Below are positions 1 through 6,638 of a stretch of DNA of 6,779 bases, piece by piece. Source of the stretch: Natronohydrobacter sp. (GTDB lineage Bacteria; Pseudomonadota; Alphaproteobacteria; Rhodobacterales; Rhodobacteraceae); the NCBI GenBank assembly GCA_007117255.1, contig SKGU01000192.1:1-6779 (forward strand). The letters are read 5' to 3'. Below the pieces are notes generated by a model, which saw nothing but the letters and a program-made list of their open reading frames with translations, was not told where the DNA came from and made no database searches. How positions within the stretch are numbered: the stretch's first letter is position 1; every line of letters starts with the position of its first letter. A program made the position numbers and the translations under genes.

Positions 1-997
1 CTGATTGGGGATAGCCTGCCGCGCCTGCGGGGGCAGGGCGTGCGGGGCTGGCCGACACATAGGTCGAGCATTCCGACATGCCCAAGGCTTCATAAATCTC
101 GCGCCCTGTCGCCGCGCGCCATGCGTCGCGTGTCACATCGGGCAGTTTCTCGCCAGCGGACAGGCCGTGGCGCAGGCGTGGCAGCTCCAGCGCGGCGCTG
201 TCTTTCAGGATCTGGCGGTAGACGCCGGGCACAGCGGCGACGATCGTGGCGTCAAAGCGTTTCAGCATCAGCCGCAGCGGTGCGCCCTGTTCGGGGATCA
301 GGGCCGTTGCGCCGATGGCCCAGGGGTCCATCAATCCGGTGCCGAGCGTATAGGTCCAGTTGAAGGCTCCTGCATGCAGCATACGGTCGTCGGCGGTCAG
401 CCCGTACCAGCCATCCCACATCATCCGCCGCGCCCAGATCGCACGATGGGCATGCACCACCGCGCGTGGGCTGCCCCCGCTGCCAGAGGTGTAGATGATA
501 TATCCGGCGCGTTCGGGATCGCCCATATGCCAGTCGCATGGGGGCAGATCCTGCATGGCGCGCAGGGCGGATTGTTCCAGCACGGGGGCGGGGTGGTCGG
601 GGCGCGCGACATCGCCTGCGGCCAGCACCAGCGCGGGGTTCAACGCGCGCGCCATGCGGGTGATCTCTGGCCCGGTCAGCTGGGTCGAGGTTGGCACCGG
701 CACCAGCCCCACGGCAATCGCGCCAAGGTAAGCCACGGGAAAATCAACCGTATTGCCAAGACGCATCAGCACGCGGTCGCCAGGTTGCAGCCCTGCGCGC
801 AACAGACCTGTGCCTGTGCCGCGCACGGCTGCGATCAGCCGCGCATAGGACCAGCGCTCGGCCCCGCTGGCGCGCAGGATCTGCAGCGCGATCTTGTTGG
901 GCGTGGTCTCGCCTGCTGTCAGCACATAGCGCGCCATGTTGAAGGGCGCGGGGCAGGGCGGAAAGCCAGTTGGTTCGGTTACAGCTTGCATGGGCAT
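1..997 (-). CDS. AMP-binding acyl-CoA synthetase (benzoate-CoA ligase-like), 3' end outside window
   Basis: ANL-superfamily enzyme expected to activate a carboxylic acid with ATP to an acyl-adenylate and then form the acyl-CoA thioester in the cytoplasm. The frame is open from 997 to the left edge, giving 332 residues without a stop. Residues about 19-130 resemble the N-terminus of benzoate-CoA ligase-type enzymes (PGDRVLM near 72, DFPVAYLGAI near 85). The ATP-binding P-loop is YTSGSGGSPRAV at 169-180, and the A5 motif YEALGMSE is at 302-309. The missing 3' part should carry the hinge and the catalytic lysine of the small domain. The start is uncertain: ATG at 997 and ATG at 991 both lack a clear Shine-Dalgarno sequence, while a purine-rich GGGAGGGG at 1030-1037 sits just before an in-frame TTG at 1025-1027. 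The gene lies 76 bp after ppk. The substrate cannot be told from sequence. Family call is confident; specificity is unknown. Confidence 0.88.
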   Translation of the reverse strand, partial: MPMQAVTEPTGFPPCPAPFNMARYVLTAGETTPNKIALQILRASGAERWSYARLIAAVRGTGTGLLRAGLQPGDRVLMRLGNTVDFPVAYLGAIAVGLVPVPTSTQLTGPEITRMARALNPALVLAAGDVARPDHPAPVLEQSALRAMQDLPPCDWHMGDPERAGYIIYTSGSGGSPRAVVHAHRAIWARRMMWDGWYGLTADDRMLHAGAFNWTYTLGTGLMDPWAIGATALIPEQGAPLRLMLKRFDATIVAAVPGVYRQILKDSAALELPRLRHGLSAGEKLPDVTRDAWRAATGREIYEALGMSECSTYVSASPARPAPAGAAGYPQS

Positions 998-1039
998 TGT
1001 GCTAAGCCCGCCGCCCGTCAGTTGCAAGGCCCCTCCCGC

Positions 1040-1054
1040 CGCGCAGTATGCGCG
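1040..1054 (-). other. GC-rich hairpin in the ppk to acyl-CoA synthetase gap
   Basis: CGCGCA-TAC-TGCGCG (read on the minus strand) is a perfect 6-bp stem with a 3-base loop. A further CCC/GGG pairing (1058-1060 with 1035-1037) could extend it across a small internal loop. The right arm runs into the GGGAGGGG stretch that could be the ribosome-binding site of the acyl-CoA synthetase. No T-run follows, so it is not a typical intrinsic terminator. It may stabilise the ppk mRNA end or modulate translation downstream, which is inference. Confidence 0.4.
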
Positions 1055-1073
1055 CAAGGGCGGTCAGAGACGT

Positions 1074-3311
1074 TCAGTCATGCGTATGGGTCAGTTCAGG
1101 TACGTCATCCTGCCCGGCAGAGCCGCGCCCCGACAGCGAGGGGTTCTCCATGAAGAAGCGGTGGCAGTTGAACAGCTTGCGCCCGTCGGCATCGGTTGGC
1201 AGCGAGCGCAGCGCCGGGCCTTCGGGCTGGATGATCCAGCTCTGGGCCTCATCGGCCAGATTGGCGGCCATGATCTGACCGACGATCTGCGCCTTGACGG
1301 TGGGGTTCATGATCTCGACCAGCGTTTCGACCCGCCGCACCAGATTGCGCCCCATCCAGTCTGCCGAGGACATGAAAACGCGCGCCTGATCATTGGGCAA
1401 TTCGGCCCCGTTGCCAAAACAGACGATGCGCGAGTGCTCCAGAAACCGGCCCACCACGGATTTGATGCGAATATTCTCGGACAGCCCCTTGATACCGGGG
1501 CGAATGCCGCAGATGCCGCGCACGACAAGGCTGATTTTCACCCCTGCCTGAGAGGCCGCATAAAGTGCATCGATCACATCGGCGTCAATGATCGAATTCA
1601 TCTTGGCCCAGATTTCTGCGGGGCGGCCATGCCGGGCATTTTCTGCCTCGGCGGCGATCATCTGGATCAGATTGGGCTTGAGGGACAGGGGCGAGATGGC
1701 AAGGTTTTCCAGACGCGCCGGTTCAGCATAGCCTGACAGGTAGTTGAATACCCGCGTTGCATCGCGCCCCAGCGCCGGGTCGCAGGTGAACAGCGACAGG
1801 TCAGTATAGATGCGCGCCGTGATGGGGTGGTAATTGCCCGTTCCCCAATGCGTATAAGTCACCAGCCGGTCGCCTTCGCGCCGCACCACAGTGCTGATCT
1901 TGGCATGGGTCTTGTAGTTCACAAAGCCGTAGACGACATGCGCGCCCGCGCGTTCCAGACGGCGCGACTGGCGGATATTGGCGGCCTCGTCGAAGCGGGC
2001 CTTCAGTTCCACCAGCGCGGTGACGGATTTGCCCGCTTCTGCTGCTTCGCACAGTGCGGCGACGATCGGGCTGTCACGCGATGTGCGATACAGTGTCTGG
2101 CGGATGGCCAGCACATCAGGATCGCGCGCGGCCTGTTCCAGAAACCGCACCACCATATCGAAGGTTTCATAGGGGTGATGCAGCAGCATGTCTTTCTGGC
2201 GGATCGCTGCGAACATATCGCCACTGTGATCCTGAACGCGTTCGGGCACGCGCGGGGTGAAGCTGGGCCAGAGCAGATCGGCGCGTTCATCCAGCACAAG
2301 TTCCTTGAGGGTGGAAATGCCCATGATCCCCACAACCTCGATCACATCGGCTTCAGGAACGCCGAGTTCTTCCATCACCACATCGCGCAGGTCCGGGGGC
2401 GCACCATTTGAAATCTTCATGCGCACCACCTCGCCCCGGCGGCGGCGTTTCAGCGCGACTTCGAATTCGCGTACAAGGTCTTCAGCCTCTTCTTCGACTT
2501 CCAGATCGCTGTCGCGCAGCACCGAGAAGGTGCATGCGCCCAGAAGCGTGTAGCCGGGAAACAGGCTGTCGAGTTCGGCGAGGATCAGTTCTTCCATCGG
2601 CAGCAGACGGATCGGGGTGTCGCTGACGCGCACAAAACGCTCGATCTGGCTGGGGATGGGCACAAGCGCATCCAGCTTGCGGCCACGTTTGTCGCGCAAT
2701 TCAAGCGCAAGTGAGAAACCGGCATTCGGGATGAAGGGGAAAGGATGTGCCGGATCTATGGCAAGCGGAGACAGCACCGGAAATACATGGGTCAGGAAAT
2801 AATCACTCATCGCTACGCGATCATCTGCAGTCAGATCGTGCTGCGTCAGGATCAGGATTCCGGCTTCCGCGAGTTCCGGGCGCAGGACCGACCACACATG
2901 CTGCTGGTGATCCATCAGGCGGCGCGCATCTTCGTTGATCAGCAAAAGCTGCTCGGCGGGGCTGCGGCCATCATCTGACGGCGTGGTGTTGCCTGCCCGT
3001 GCCAGTTCACGCAGCCCGGCGACGCGCACAGTGTAGAATTCATCCAGATTGGCGGCGGAAATCGACAAGAAGCGTACCCGTTCCAGCAGGGGAACACGCG
3101 GGTTCATGGCTTCTTCAAGCACGCGCCAGTTAAATGCGAGCCATGACAATTCGCGGTTGAAAAACCGTTCCGGGCCTTCCGGGTCGAAACCCGGCAAGGT
3201 TCTGGGCGCGGGAAAAGGTACATTCAGGAAATCCGCAGAAGGCAGCGGCTCCCCCTGTGCAGGCAGGGCTGGCTTTGGGCTGTGGGTCAAGGTTTGAATG
3301 TCTTGGGTCAT
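1074..3311 (-). CDS. ppk1: Polyphosphate kinase (PPK1)
   Basis: Reversibly transfers the gamma-phosphate of ATP to a growing inorganic polyphosphate chain through a phosphohistidine intermediate. It is a cytoplasmic, usually oligomeric enzyme. The 745 residues fit the family length. The N-terminal domain carries the signature FFNRELSWLAFNWRVLEEA near 50-68 and ANLDEFYTVRVAGL near 87-100. The core has KDMLLHHPYETF at 373-384 and RQTLYRTS at 404-411, whose arginines match the metal/phosphate-binding ones. H469 in YKTHAK aligns with the autophosphorylated histidine of the E. coli enzyme, and H626 in FLEHSR with the second conserved histidine. No key residue appears lost. The ATG at 3311 has only a weak Shine-Dalgarno, but it gives a short variable leader before the conserved region. 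The gene lies 57 bp after the META-protein gene. The downstream neighbour here is an acyl-CoA synthetase, not the exopolyphosphatase often found beside ppk. Identification is secure. Confidence 0.97.
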   Translation of the reverse strand: MTQDIQTLTHSPKPALPAQGEPLPSADFLNVPFPAPRTLPGFDPEGPERFFNRELSWLAFNWRVLEEAMNPRVPLLERVRFLSISAANLDEFYTVRVAGLRELARAGNTTPSDDGRSPAEQLLLINEDARRLMDHQQHVWSVLRPELAEAGILILTQHDLTADDRVAMSDYFLTHVFPVLSPLAIDPAHPFPFIPNAGFSLALELRDKRGRKLDALVPIPSQIERFVRVSDTPIRLLPMEELILAELDSLFPGYTLLGACTFSVLRDSDLEVEEEAEDLVREFEVALKRRRRGEVVRMKISNGAPPDLRDVVMEELGVPEADVIEVVGIMGISTLKELVLDERADLLWPSFTPRVPERVQDHSGDMFAAIRQKDMLLHHPYETFDMVVRFLEQAARDPDVLAIRQTLYRTSRDSPIVAALCEAAEAGKSVTALVELKARFDEAANIRQSRRLERAGAHVVYGFVNYKTHAKISTVVRREGDRLVTYTHWGTGNYHPITARIYTDLSLFTCDPALGRDATRVFNYLSGYAEPARLENLAISPLSLKPNLIQMIAAEAENARHGRPAEIWAKMNSIIDADVIDALYAASQAGVKISLVVRGICGIRPGIKGLSENIRIKSVVGRFLEHSRIVCFGNGAELPNDQARVFMSSADWMGRNLVRRVETLVEIMNPTVKAQIVGQIMAANLADEAQSWIIQPEGPALRSLPTDADGRKLFNCHRFFMENPSLSGRGSAGQDDVPELTHTHD

Positions 3312-3330
3312 GGGTGCGGGTTAGCGTGAC

Positions 3331-3354
3331 AACATGTTCGTTTTGTAAAGCTTT
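3331..3354. promoter_or_regulatory. Two 8-bp palindromes in the ppk leader region
   Basis: The 57-bp gap before ppk contains AACATGTT (3331-3338) and AAAGCTTT (3347-3354), both perfect palindromes and notably AT-rich compared with the flanking genes. On the minus strand TTTACA (part of the second element) could serve as a -35 box, but the matching -10 (GCTAAC after 18 bases) is poor. No convincing Pho box is present. This may be a weak promoter or operator for ppk, or chance. Confidence 0.2.
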
Positions 3355-3368
3355 CTATGCGCACTGCG

Positions 3369-4310
3369 TTATTTACGCGCCTGGATGACTGCTGTACCTT
3401 TGGAAGTCAGTGTCAGTCTGCCAGCCTCAGCATCCAGCTTGTAGCCGTCAATGGTCGGCAAAACGGCATTGAATTGCGCTTCCTGCTCGGACAGACCTTC
3501 AGGGCATGCCATCAGCGTGCTGGCAATCCGCCCGAAAGACAGAATACCGCCGTGGCGCCGGTAGCCGCCAATCATGCGGTTACAACCGACCGTCGCGCTC
3601 ATGCGGCCATCCATGTAGAACACAAATTCCGTGCGCGACGGAAAGACCGTGGGTTTGTCGAGGATCGTGGTGATGTTCCAGACCCCCTGCGTGAAATCAA
3701 CCGCAGGATGTTGAAGGCTGCATTCGGACAGTTCGGCCCCGTCGATTGTCAGCACGGCTGCATCGCCCTTCATGTGAATCGAGGTCGCGGCATTGTCGGG
3801 GCTGACATAAAGCGCACCGGAAGCTGCGGGCCGCGCTTCCATGGAGATGACCTGTTCGTTCAAACGAATGCGCAGCGCATCTGGCAGCGCGCCAATTTCA
3901 ACAAGTGTATTGCCGCAAGCCATCAGCGACGCGAACCCCATTGGCGGGATACGCAACGCCCGGATCGTGCCGAGGTCGAGCGGCTCTGTCCCAGCGGCGA
4001 TTGCGACGGGCTCACTGAGCCAGATCATGTCATCATCTGACCGAAGGCCGACGCGCAGAACGAGATCGTGATCCTGCGGCGCATCAATCGCAAAATCGAA
4101 GGGGCTTTGGCGCCCATCGCTGGCCTCGCGTGTCGCGACCAGCCCTTCATCATCGGTCGTGCTGAGATCGACGATGACGGTTGTATTGTCGGGCAACGCC
4201 ATGCGTTCCAGCACCATGATCTGCCCCGAAACGGATCGGATGTCAGAGGCCAGCGCAGGCAGGCAGGCAAATGCTGACAAACAGGTCAGAATGGCAGGAA
4301 TGATACGCAA
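3369..4310 (-). CDS. Secreted YbaY/MliC/META three-module envelope protein
   Basis: A 313-residue exported protein of unknown precise role. Residues 1-21 form a signal peptide with a likely signal peptidase I site after ALA-21. A Cys at 16 is preceded by AFA, which is a poor lipobox. Residues about 25-120 resemble the YbaY/YscW-type lipoprotein domain (SGQIMVLERMALPDNTTVIV). About 125-205 resemble the C-type lysozyme inhibitor MliC fold, with ASGALY at 163-168, KGDAAVLTIDG at 181-191 and Cys132/Cys197 placed for a disulfide. About 208-313 form a META/HslJ domain: GVWN, MSATVGCNRMIGGY and STLMACPE, with Cys243 and Cys269. META and YbaY proteins are linked in other bacteria to envelope stress or novobiocin resistance, and MliC to lysozyme inhibition. 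A combined envelope-protection role is inference. The start is TTG at 4310, chosen because GGAGG (4318-4322) stands seven bases upstream. Confidence 0.85.
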   Translation of the reverse strand: MRIIPAILTCLSAFACLPALASDIRSVSGQIMVLERMALPDNTTVIVDLSTTDDEGLVATREASDGRQSPFDFAIDAPQDHDLVLRVGLRSDDDMIWLSEPVAIAAGTEPLDLGTIRALRIPPMGFASLMACGNTLVEIGALPDALRIRLNEQVISMEARPAASGALYVSPDNAATSIHMKGDAAVLTIDGAELSECSLQHPAVDFTQGVWNITTILDKPTVFPSRTEFVFYMDGRMSATVGCNRMIGGYRRHGGILSFGRIASTLMACPEGLSEQEAQFNAVLPTIDGYKLDAEAGRLTLTSKGTAVIQARK

Positions 4311-4317
4311 GACGAGG

Positions 4318-4322
4318 CCTCC
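4318..4322 (-). promoter_or_regulatory. Shine-Dalgarno GGAGG deciding the TTG start of the META-protein gene
   Basis: GGAGG on the minus strand lies 7 bases before the TTG at 4308-4310, followed directly by a good signal peptide (MRIIPAILTC when the first codon is read as Met). No ATG in the same frame offers an intact signal peptide, so the TTG start is well supported. Confidence 0.75.
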
Positions 4323-4346
4323 GGCAGAAAAAAAGAATATTGTCTC

Positions 4347-4375
4347 AGACTAGGCGGGCGCCGGATCGCTGACAA
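4347..4375 (-). promoter_or_regulatory. Candidate sigma-70 promoter for the META-protein gene (and perhaps ppk)
   Basis: On the minus strand TTGTCA (4370-4375, five of six matches to TTGACA) is separated by exactly 17 bases from TAGTCT (4347-4352, four of six matches to TATAAT). It lies in the 85-bp gap after hdaA. Transcription from it would begin about 30 bases before the TTG codon, leaving the Shine-Dalgarno in the leader. This would split the minus-strand cluster into two transcription units. Predicted by eye only. Confidence 0.35.
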
Positions 4376-4395
4376 GCGCTTAACCGATCACAAGC

Positions 4396-5082
4396 CTATT
4401 CAAAGTCAAATGACGTTTGCATGACATCTGCCGCAAGTTGGCGCGAAATTGGCTTTTTTCGTGCCAGCGATTCCGAATCCAGTCGGGCGACAAGCGCTTG
4501 CGCAGCGGCAAGTGACCGCTCCATGCGCGGCAGCAGAAACGGGATGAGTGTGTCTGATATCCGCACCTGTCTGTCAGCGAAGAGTTTTTCCAGAACTCCG
4601 GCCAGTAGGGCATCATCCGGGGCGGCCAGTGCTACATGTTGCGCGGCTTGCAGGCGCGACAGCAGGTCGGGCAATGTCAGACCCCAGTCGCGCACGGGCG
4701 CACGCGCGGCCAGCAATAGCAGGCCCTGCCGTTCGGCCAGCATGTTGTGCAGGTGAAAAGCTGCGGTTTCGAGATCTCGCGCGCCAGCAAGATCGGACGC
4801 GTTGTCCAGCGCCACTGCCCCCTGATCCGCGAGCGCCGTCAGATCGGCCTTGGCCAGATCGCGGGGGTGCAGCACTGTTGCGCCCGTCCTGCTGGCCCAG
4901 ATCTGCAGCAAATGGGTCTTGCCAGCCCCTTCCGGCCCGGTCAGCACCAGTTTGCCAGCGGGCCATGTGCCGTCCTGGATCAAGGCTTTGGCCTGCGCGT
5001 TGCAGGGCGCTGTGATGAAACTCTCCAGCGCGTGATCCGCGGGCAGGGTCATGGCGATGGGCATTTGCCGGGGCGCGCGCAT
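4396..5082 (-). CDS. hdaA: HdaA-type DnaA-related regulatory inactivator
   Basis: A 228-residue DnaA-family AAA+ protein without the DnaA DNA-binding domain. In the known family, Hda/HdaA binds the DNA-loaded beta clamp and stimulates ATP hydrolysis by DnaA, preventing re-initiation. Walker A is GPEGAGKT at 49-56. The Walker B position is AVALDNASD near 89-97, with Asp93 followed by Asn. LLSRL at 140-144 carries the box VII arginine (Arg143), and MERSLAAAQALVARLD at 187-202 fits sensor II. The N-terminal clamp-binding site, usually a Q-L-x-F/L-x-L type peptide, would here be QMPIAM at 6-11, which is weak. The ATG shares its A with the TGA stop of perM (TGATG), so translation is probably coupled, and only a weak AGGG precedes it. 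Some annotations call such proteins simply chromosomal replication initiator DnaA; the length argues against full DnaA. Confidence 0.9.
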   Translation of the reverse strand: MRAPRQMPIAMTLPADHALESFITAPCNAQAKALIQDGTWPAGKLVLTGPEGAGKTHLLQIWASRTGATVLHPRDLAKADLTALADQGAVALDNASDLAGARDLETAAFHLHNMLAERQGLLLLAARAPVRDWGLTLPDLLSRLQAAQHVALAAPDDALLAGVLEKLFADRQVRISDTLIPFLLPRMERSLAAAQALVARLDSESLARKKPISRQLAADVMQTSFDFE

Positions 5083-6158
5083 CAGCCCTGTTGCTCGCTA
5101 CTGGTTGTGGTGCGTGTATCATAGAGATTGCTGCTGCGATATTGTGCCAGACCAAAGCGCACCAGAACCCCGATAGAGGCTGCAAGCGGTACTGCGATCA
5201 ACATGCCGGTAAAGCCAAAGAGCATCCCGAAGGCCGACACGGCGAATAATAGCCAGACCGGGTGCAGGCGCACTGAATTGCCGACAATACGCGGCACAAG
5301 AACGTTTCCTTCCAGCACCTGACCGATGGCAAAGATCACAAGCACTGCGCCAATGCTGGCGGGCATGCCCCAGAACTGCCAAAGCGCCACGCCGATGGCG
5401 AGAACCCCGCCCACAATCGCGCCGATATAGGGAATGAAGGAAATCAGCCCTGCCACAACGCCAATCGCCAGACCGAATTGCAGCCCCACAAGCCCCAGTG
5501 CGGTTGCGTAATAGGCCGCAAGGATCAGACATACCGTTACCTGTCCGCGCACAAAGCCAGCGATGGAACGGTCTATATCGCGCATCAGATCGCGGATCAC
5601 CGGCGCATGCTGGCGCGGTAGCAAGTCGTCCGCACCAGCGACGACGCGCGGCCAGTCGAGCAGCAGGTAGAAGGCGACGACCGGTGTGATGATCAGGAAC
5701 ACAACCGCACTGACCAGCCCGGAGACCGAGCGCCAGACCCCCTCGGCCAGCGCCGCGCCGCGATCGCGGATCGCGTCGCCAAGTGACGCAAGGGAATTTT
5801 CAAGTGCTTCGTCCAGCGCGGACAAATCGGAAAACCGCGTGCTCAGGTATTCCTGCAACCGTGTGAAAAGTTCCGGGGCAGTCTGGGTGAATTGCACTGC
5901 TTGCGATATCACAGCCGGCACGACCAGAAGTCCGGCCAGCACGATCACCCCCAGCGCAGTCAGCATCAAGGCTGTGACTGCAAGTGGGCGGGGCAGGCCA
6001 GTATCAACCAGCCTGCTGACCAGCGGATTGAGGAAATACGCGATCGCGGCCCCGGTCACAAATGGCAAAAGTGCAGGCCCAAGCGCCCAGAGCAGCAGTG
6101 CAAGGACCACCGCTGCGATGGCCCAGTAGCGCAGTTGCTGATTGGCGGGCAAGGCCAT
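5082..6158 (-). CDS. PerM/AI-2E-family inner-membrane transporter
   Basis: A 358-residue polytopic inner-membrane protein of the AI-2E transporter (PerM/YdiK) family. Hydrophobic segments lie at about 12-46 (a hairpin pair), 57-82, 146-168, 204-226, 228-250, 252-283 and 299-335. The soluble loop at about 90-140 is typical of the family. Conserved stretches include PVVAFYLLLDW (159-169), the RGQ motif (204-206), ISFIPYIGAIVG (239-250) and LVPRIVGNSVRLHP (287-300). Members have been linked to export of autoinducer-2 or to ion/proton exchange, but the substrate of most, including this one, is unknown. The last 20 residues are a polar tail. The ATG at 6158 has AAGGT (6166-6170) seven bases upstream. 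Its stop overlaps the hdaA start, so it is co-transcribed with hdaA, and it lies 57 bp after the terB-like gene. The name perM would be by family only, so no symbol is given. Confidence 0.92.
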   Translation of the reverse strand: MALPANQQLRYWAIAAVVLALLLWALGPALLPFVTGAAIAYFLNPLVSRLVDTGLPRPLAVTALMLTALGVIVLAGLLVVPAVISQAVQFTQTAPELFTRLQEYLSTRFSDLSALDEALENSLASLGDAIRDRGAALAEGVWRSVSGLVSAVVFLIITPVVAFYLLLDWPRVVAGADDLLPRQHAPVIRDLMRDIDRSIAGFVRGQVTVCLILAAYYATALGLVGLQFGLAIGVVAGLISFIPYIGAIVGGVLAIGVALWQFWGMPASIGAVLVIFAIGQVLEGNVLVPRIVGNSVRLHPVWLLFAVSAFGMLFGFTGMLIAVPLAASIGVLVRFGLAQYRSSNLYDTRTTTSSEQQG

Positions 6159-6165
6159 TGAAACT

Positions 6166-6170
6166 ACCTT
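6166..6170 (-). promoter_or_regulatory. Shine-Dalgarno of the PerM-family gene
   Basis: AAGGT on the minus strand, seven bases before the ATG at 6158, supports that start. It lies within a short ACCT...AGGT inverted repeat (4-bp arms), too short to be called a regulatory hairpin. Confidence 0.5.
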
Positions 6171-6215
6171 TTCTACAGGTCGGTGGGTCTGTGTGTCGTG
6201 TGCGTGCTCGATCCG

Positions 6216-6638
6216 TCACAGTTGCATATGCCGTGCGCGCGCGCCACGTTCAATGGCTGCCGCGTGCAGCCGGTCGATTTGCAGCTCATGGCGGATTTCT
6301 TCCAGCAGGCGCAATTCGGGTTGTGCAAGTTTGCCATCTGCTGCGGCAACGTCGCAGGCCAGCGCATAGGCGGTTTCGGTCAGGCGTTCTGGCAGGCTGT
6401 CGCGGATCAGACCAAACAGCGCGTCCAGCCCGTCTTCTTCCTCGAACAGGTCGAACACAGTCTGTGCGACGGTCTTGATCCGGTCTGCATCGTAATCGCC
6501 GAAGATCGGCAGGTGATTGACCAGCGCCTGAATGGCGACGAGCTCTGCCGTGCGGATTTCCATATCTGCAGCCGAGACAGCGATCATCACGGCGACGAGG
6601 CTGTCTTGCGGGGACAGTGAGTGTGGCAAAGGGGCCAT
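6216..6638 (-). CDS. TerB-like (tellurite resistance TerB family) protein
   Basis: A 140-residue, mostly helical, probably cytoplasmic protein of the TerB-like superfamily. Two related acidic motifs mark the family: VSAADMEIRTAEL (21-33) and DVAAADGKLAQPEL (96-109), each an Asp/Glu-bearing turn followed by a helix, as expected for the internally duplicated, metal-associated TerB fold. Between them is an acidic stretch, FEEEDG (65-70). The family name comes from tellurite-resistance operons, but single chromosomal copies such as this one have no established function; none of the other ter genes is nearby. The start at ATG 6638 is preferred because AAGGA (6646-6650) stands seven bases before it. 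A longer reading from TTG at 6653 would place this Shine-Dalgarno inside the gene. It is the first gene of the minus-strand cluster, diverging from the putative lysK. Confidence 0.85.
   Translation of the reverse strand: MAPLPHSLSPQDSLVAVMIAVSAADMEIRTAELVAIQALVNHLPIFGDYDADRIKTVAQTVFDLFEEEDGLDALFGLIRDSLPERLTETAYALACDVAAADGKLAQPELRLLEEIRHELQIDRLHAAAIERGARARHMQL

Noticed and set aside
5..1153. Long plus-strand open frame of 382 codons
   Set aside because: It lies opposite the acyl-CoA synthetase, whose frame shows clear family motifs. The plus-strand translation is rich in His, Gln, Arg and Ala with no recognisable domain, as expected of a shadow in GC-rich DNA.
936..1736. Plus-strand open frame of 266 codons antisense to ppk
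   Set aside because: No domain, low-complexity composition, and it runs across the gene boundary on the other strand. ppk accounts for this stretch.
3312..3368. Pho box upstream of ppk
   Set aside because: Only a single partial half-site (TTGTCAC) can be seen, with no second direct repeat at the required spacing.
3357..4040. Plus-strand open frame of 227 codons antisense to the META-protein gene
   Set aside because: The minus-strand reading has a signal peptide, a good Shine-Dalgarno and three recognisable modules; the plus-strand one has none of these.
4327..4340. T-run on the minus strand as a terminator for hdaA
   Set aside because: No adequate GC-rich stem stands directly before it, and it lies just before the ribosome-binding site of the next gene, so it fits a leader sequence better.
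6216..6638. Tellurite-resistance operon or defence island
   Set aside because: Only a single TerB-like protein is present. None of the other ter genes or associated stress-system genes is visible, and the neighbours are housekeeping genes.
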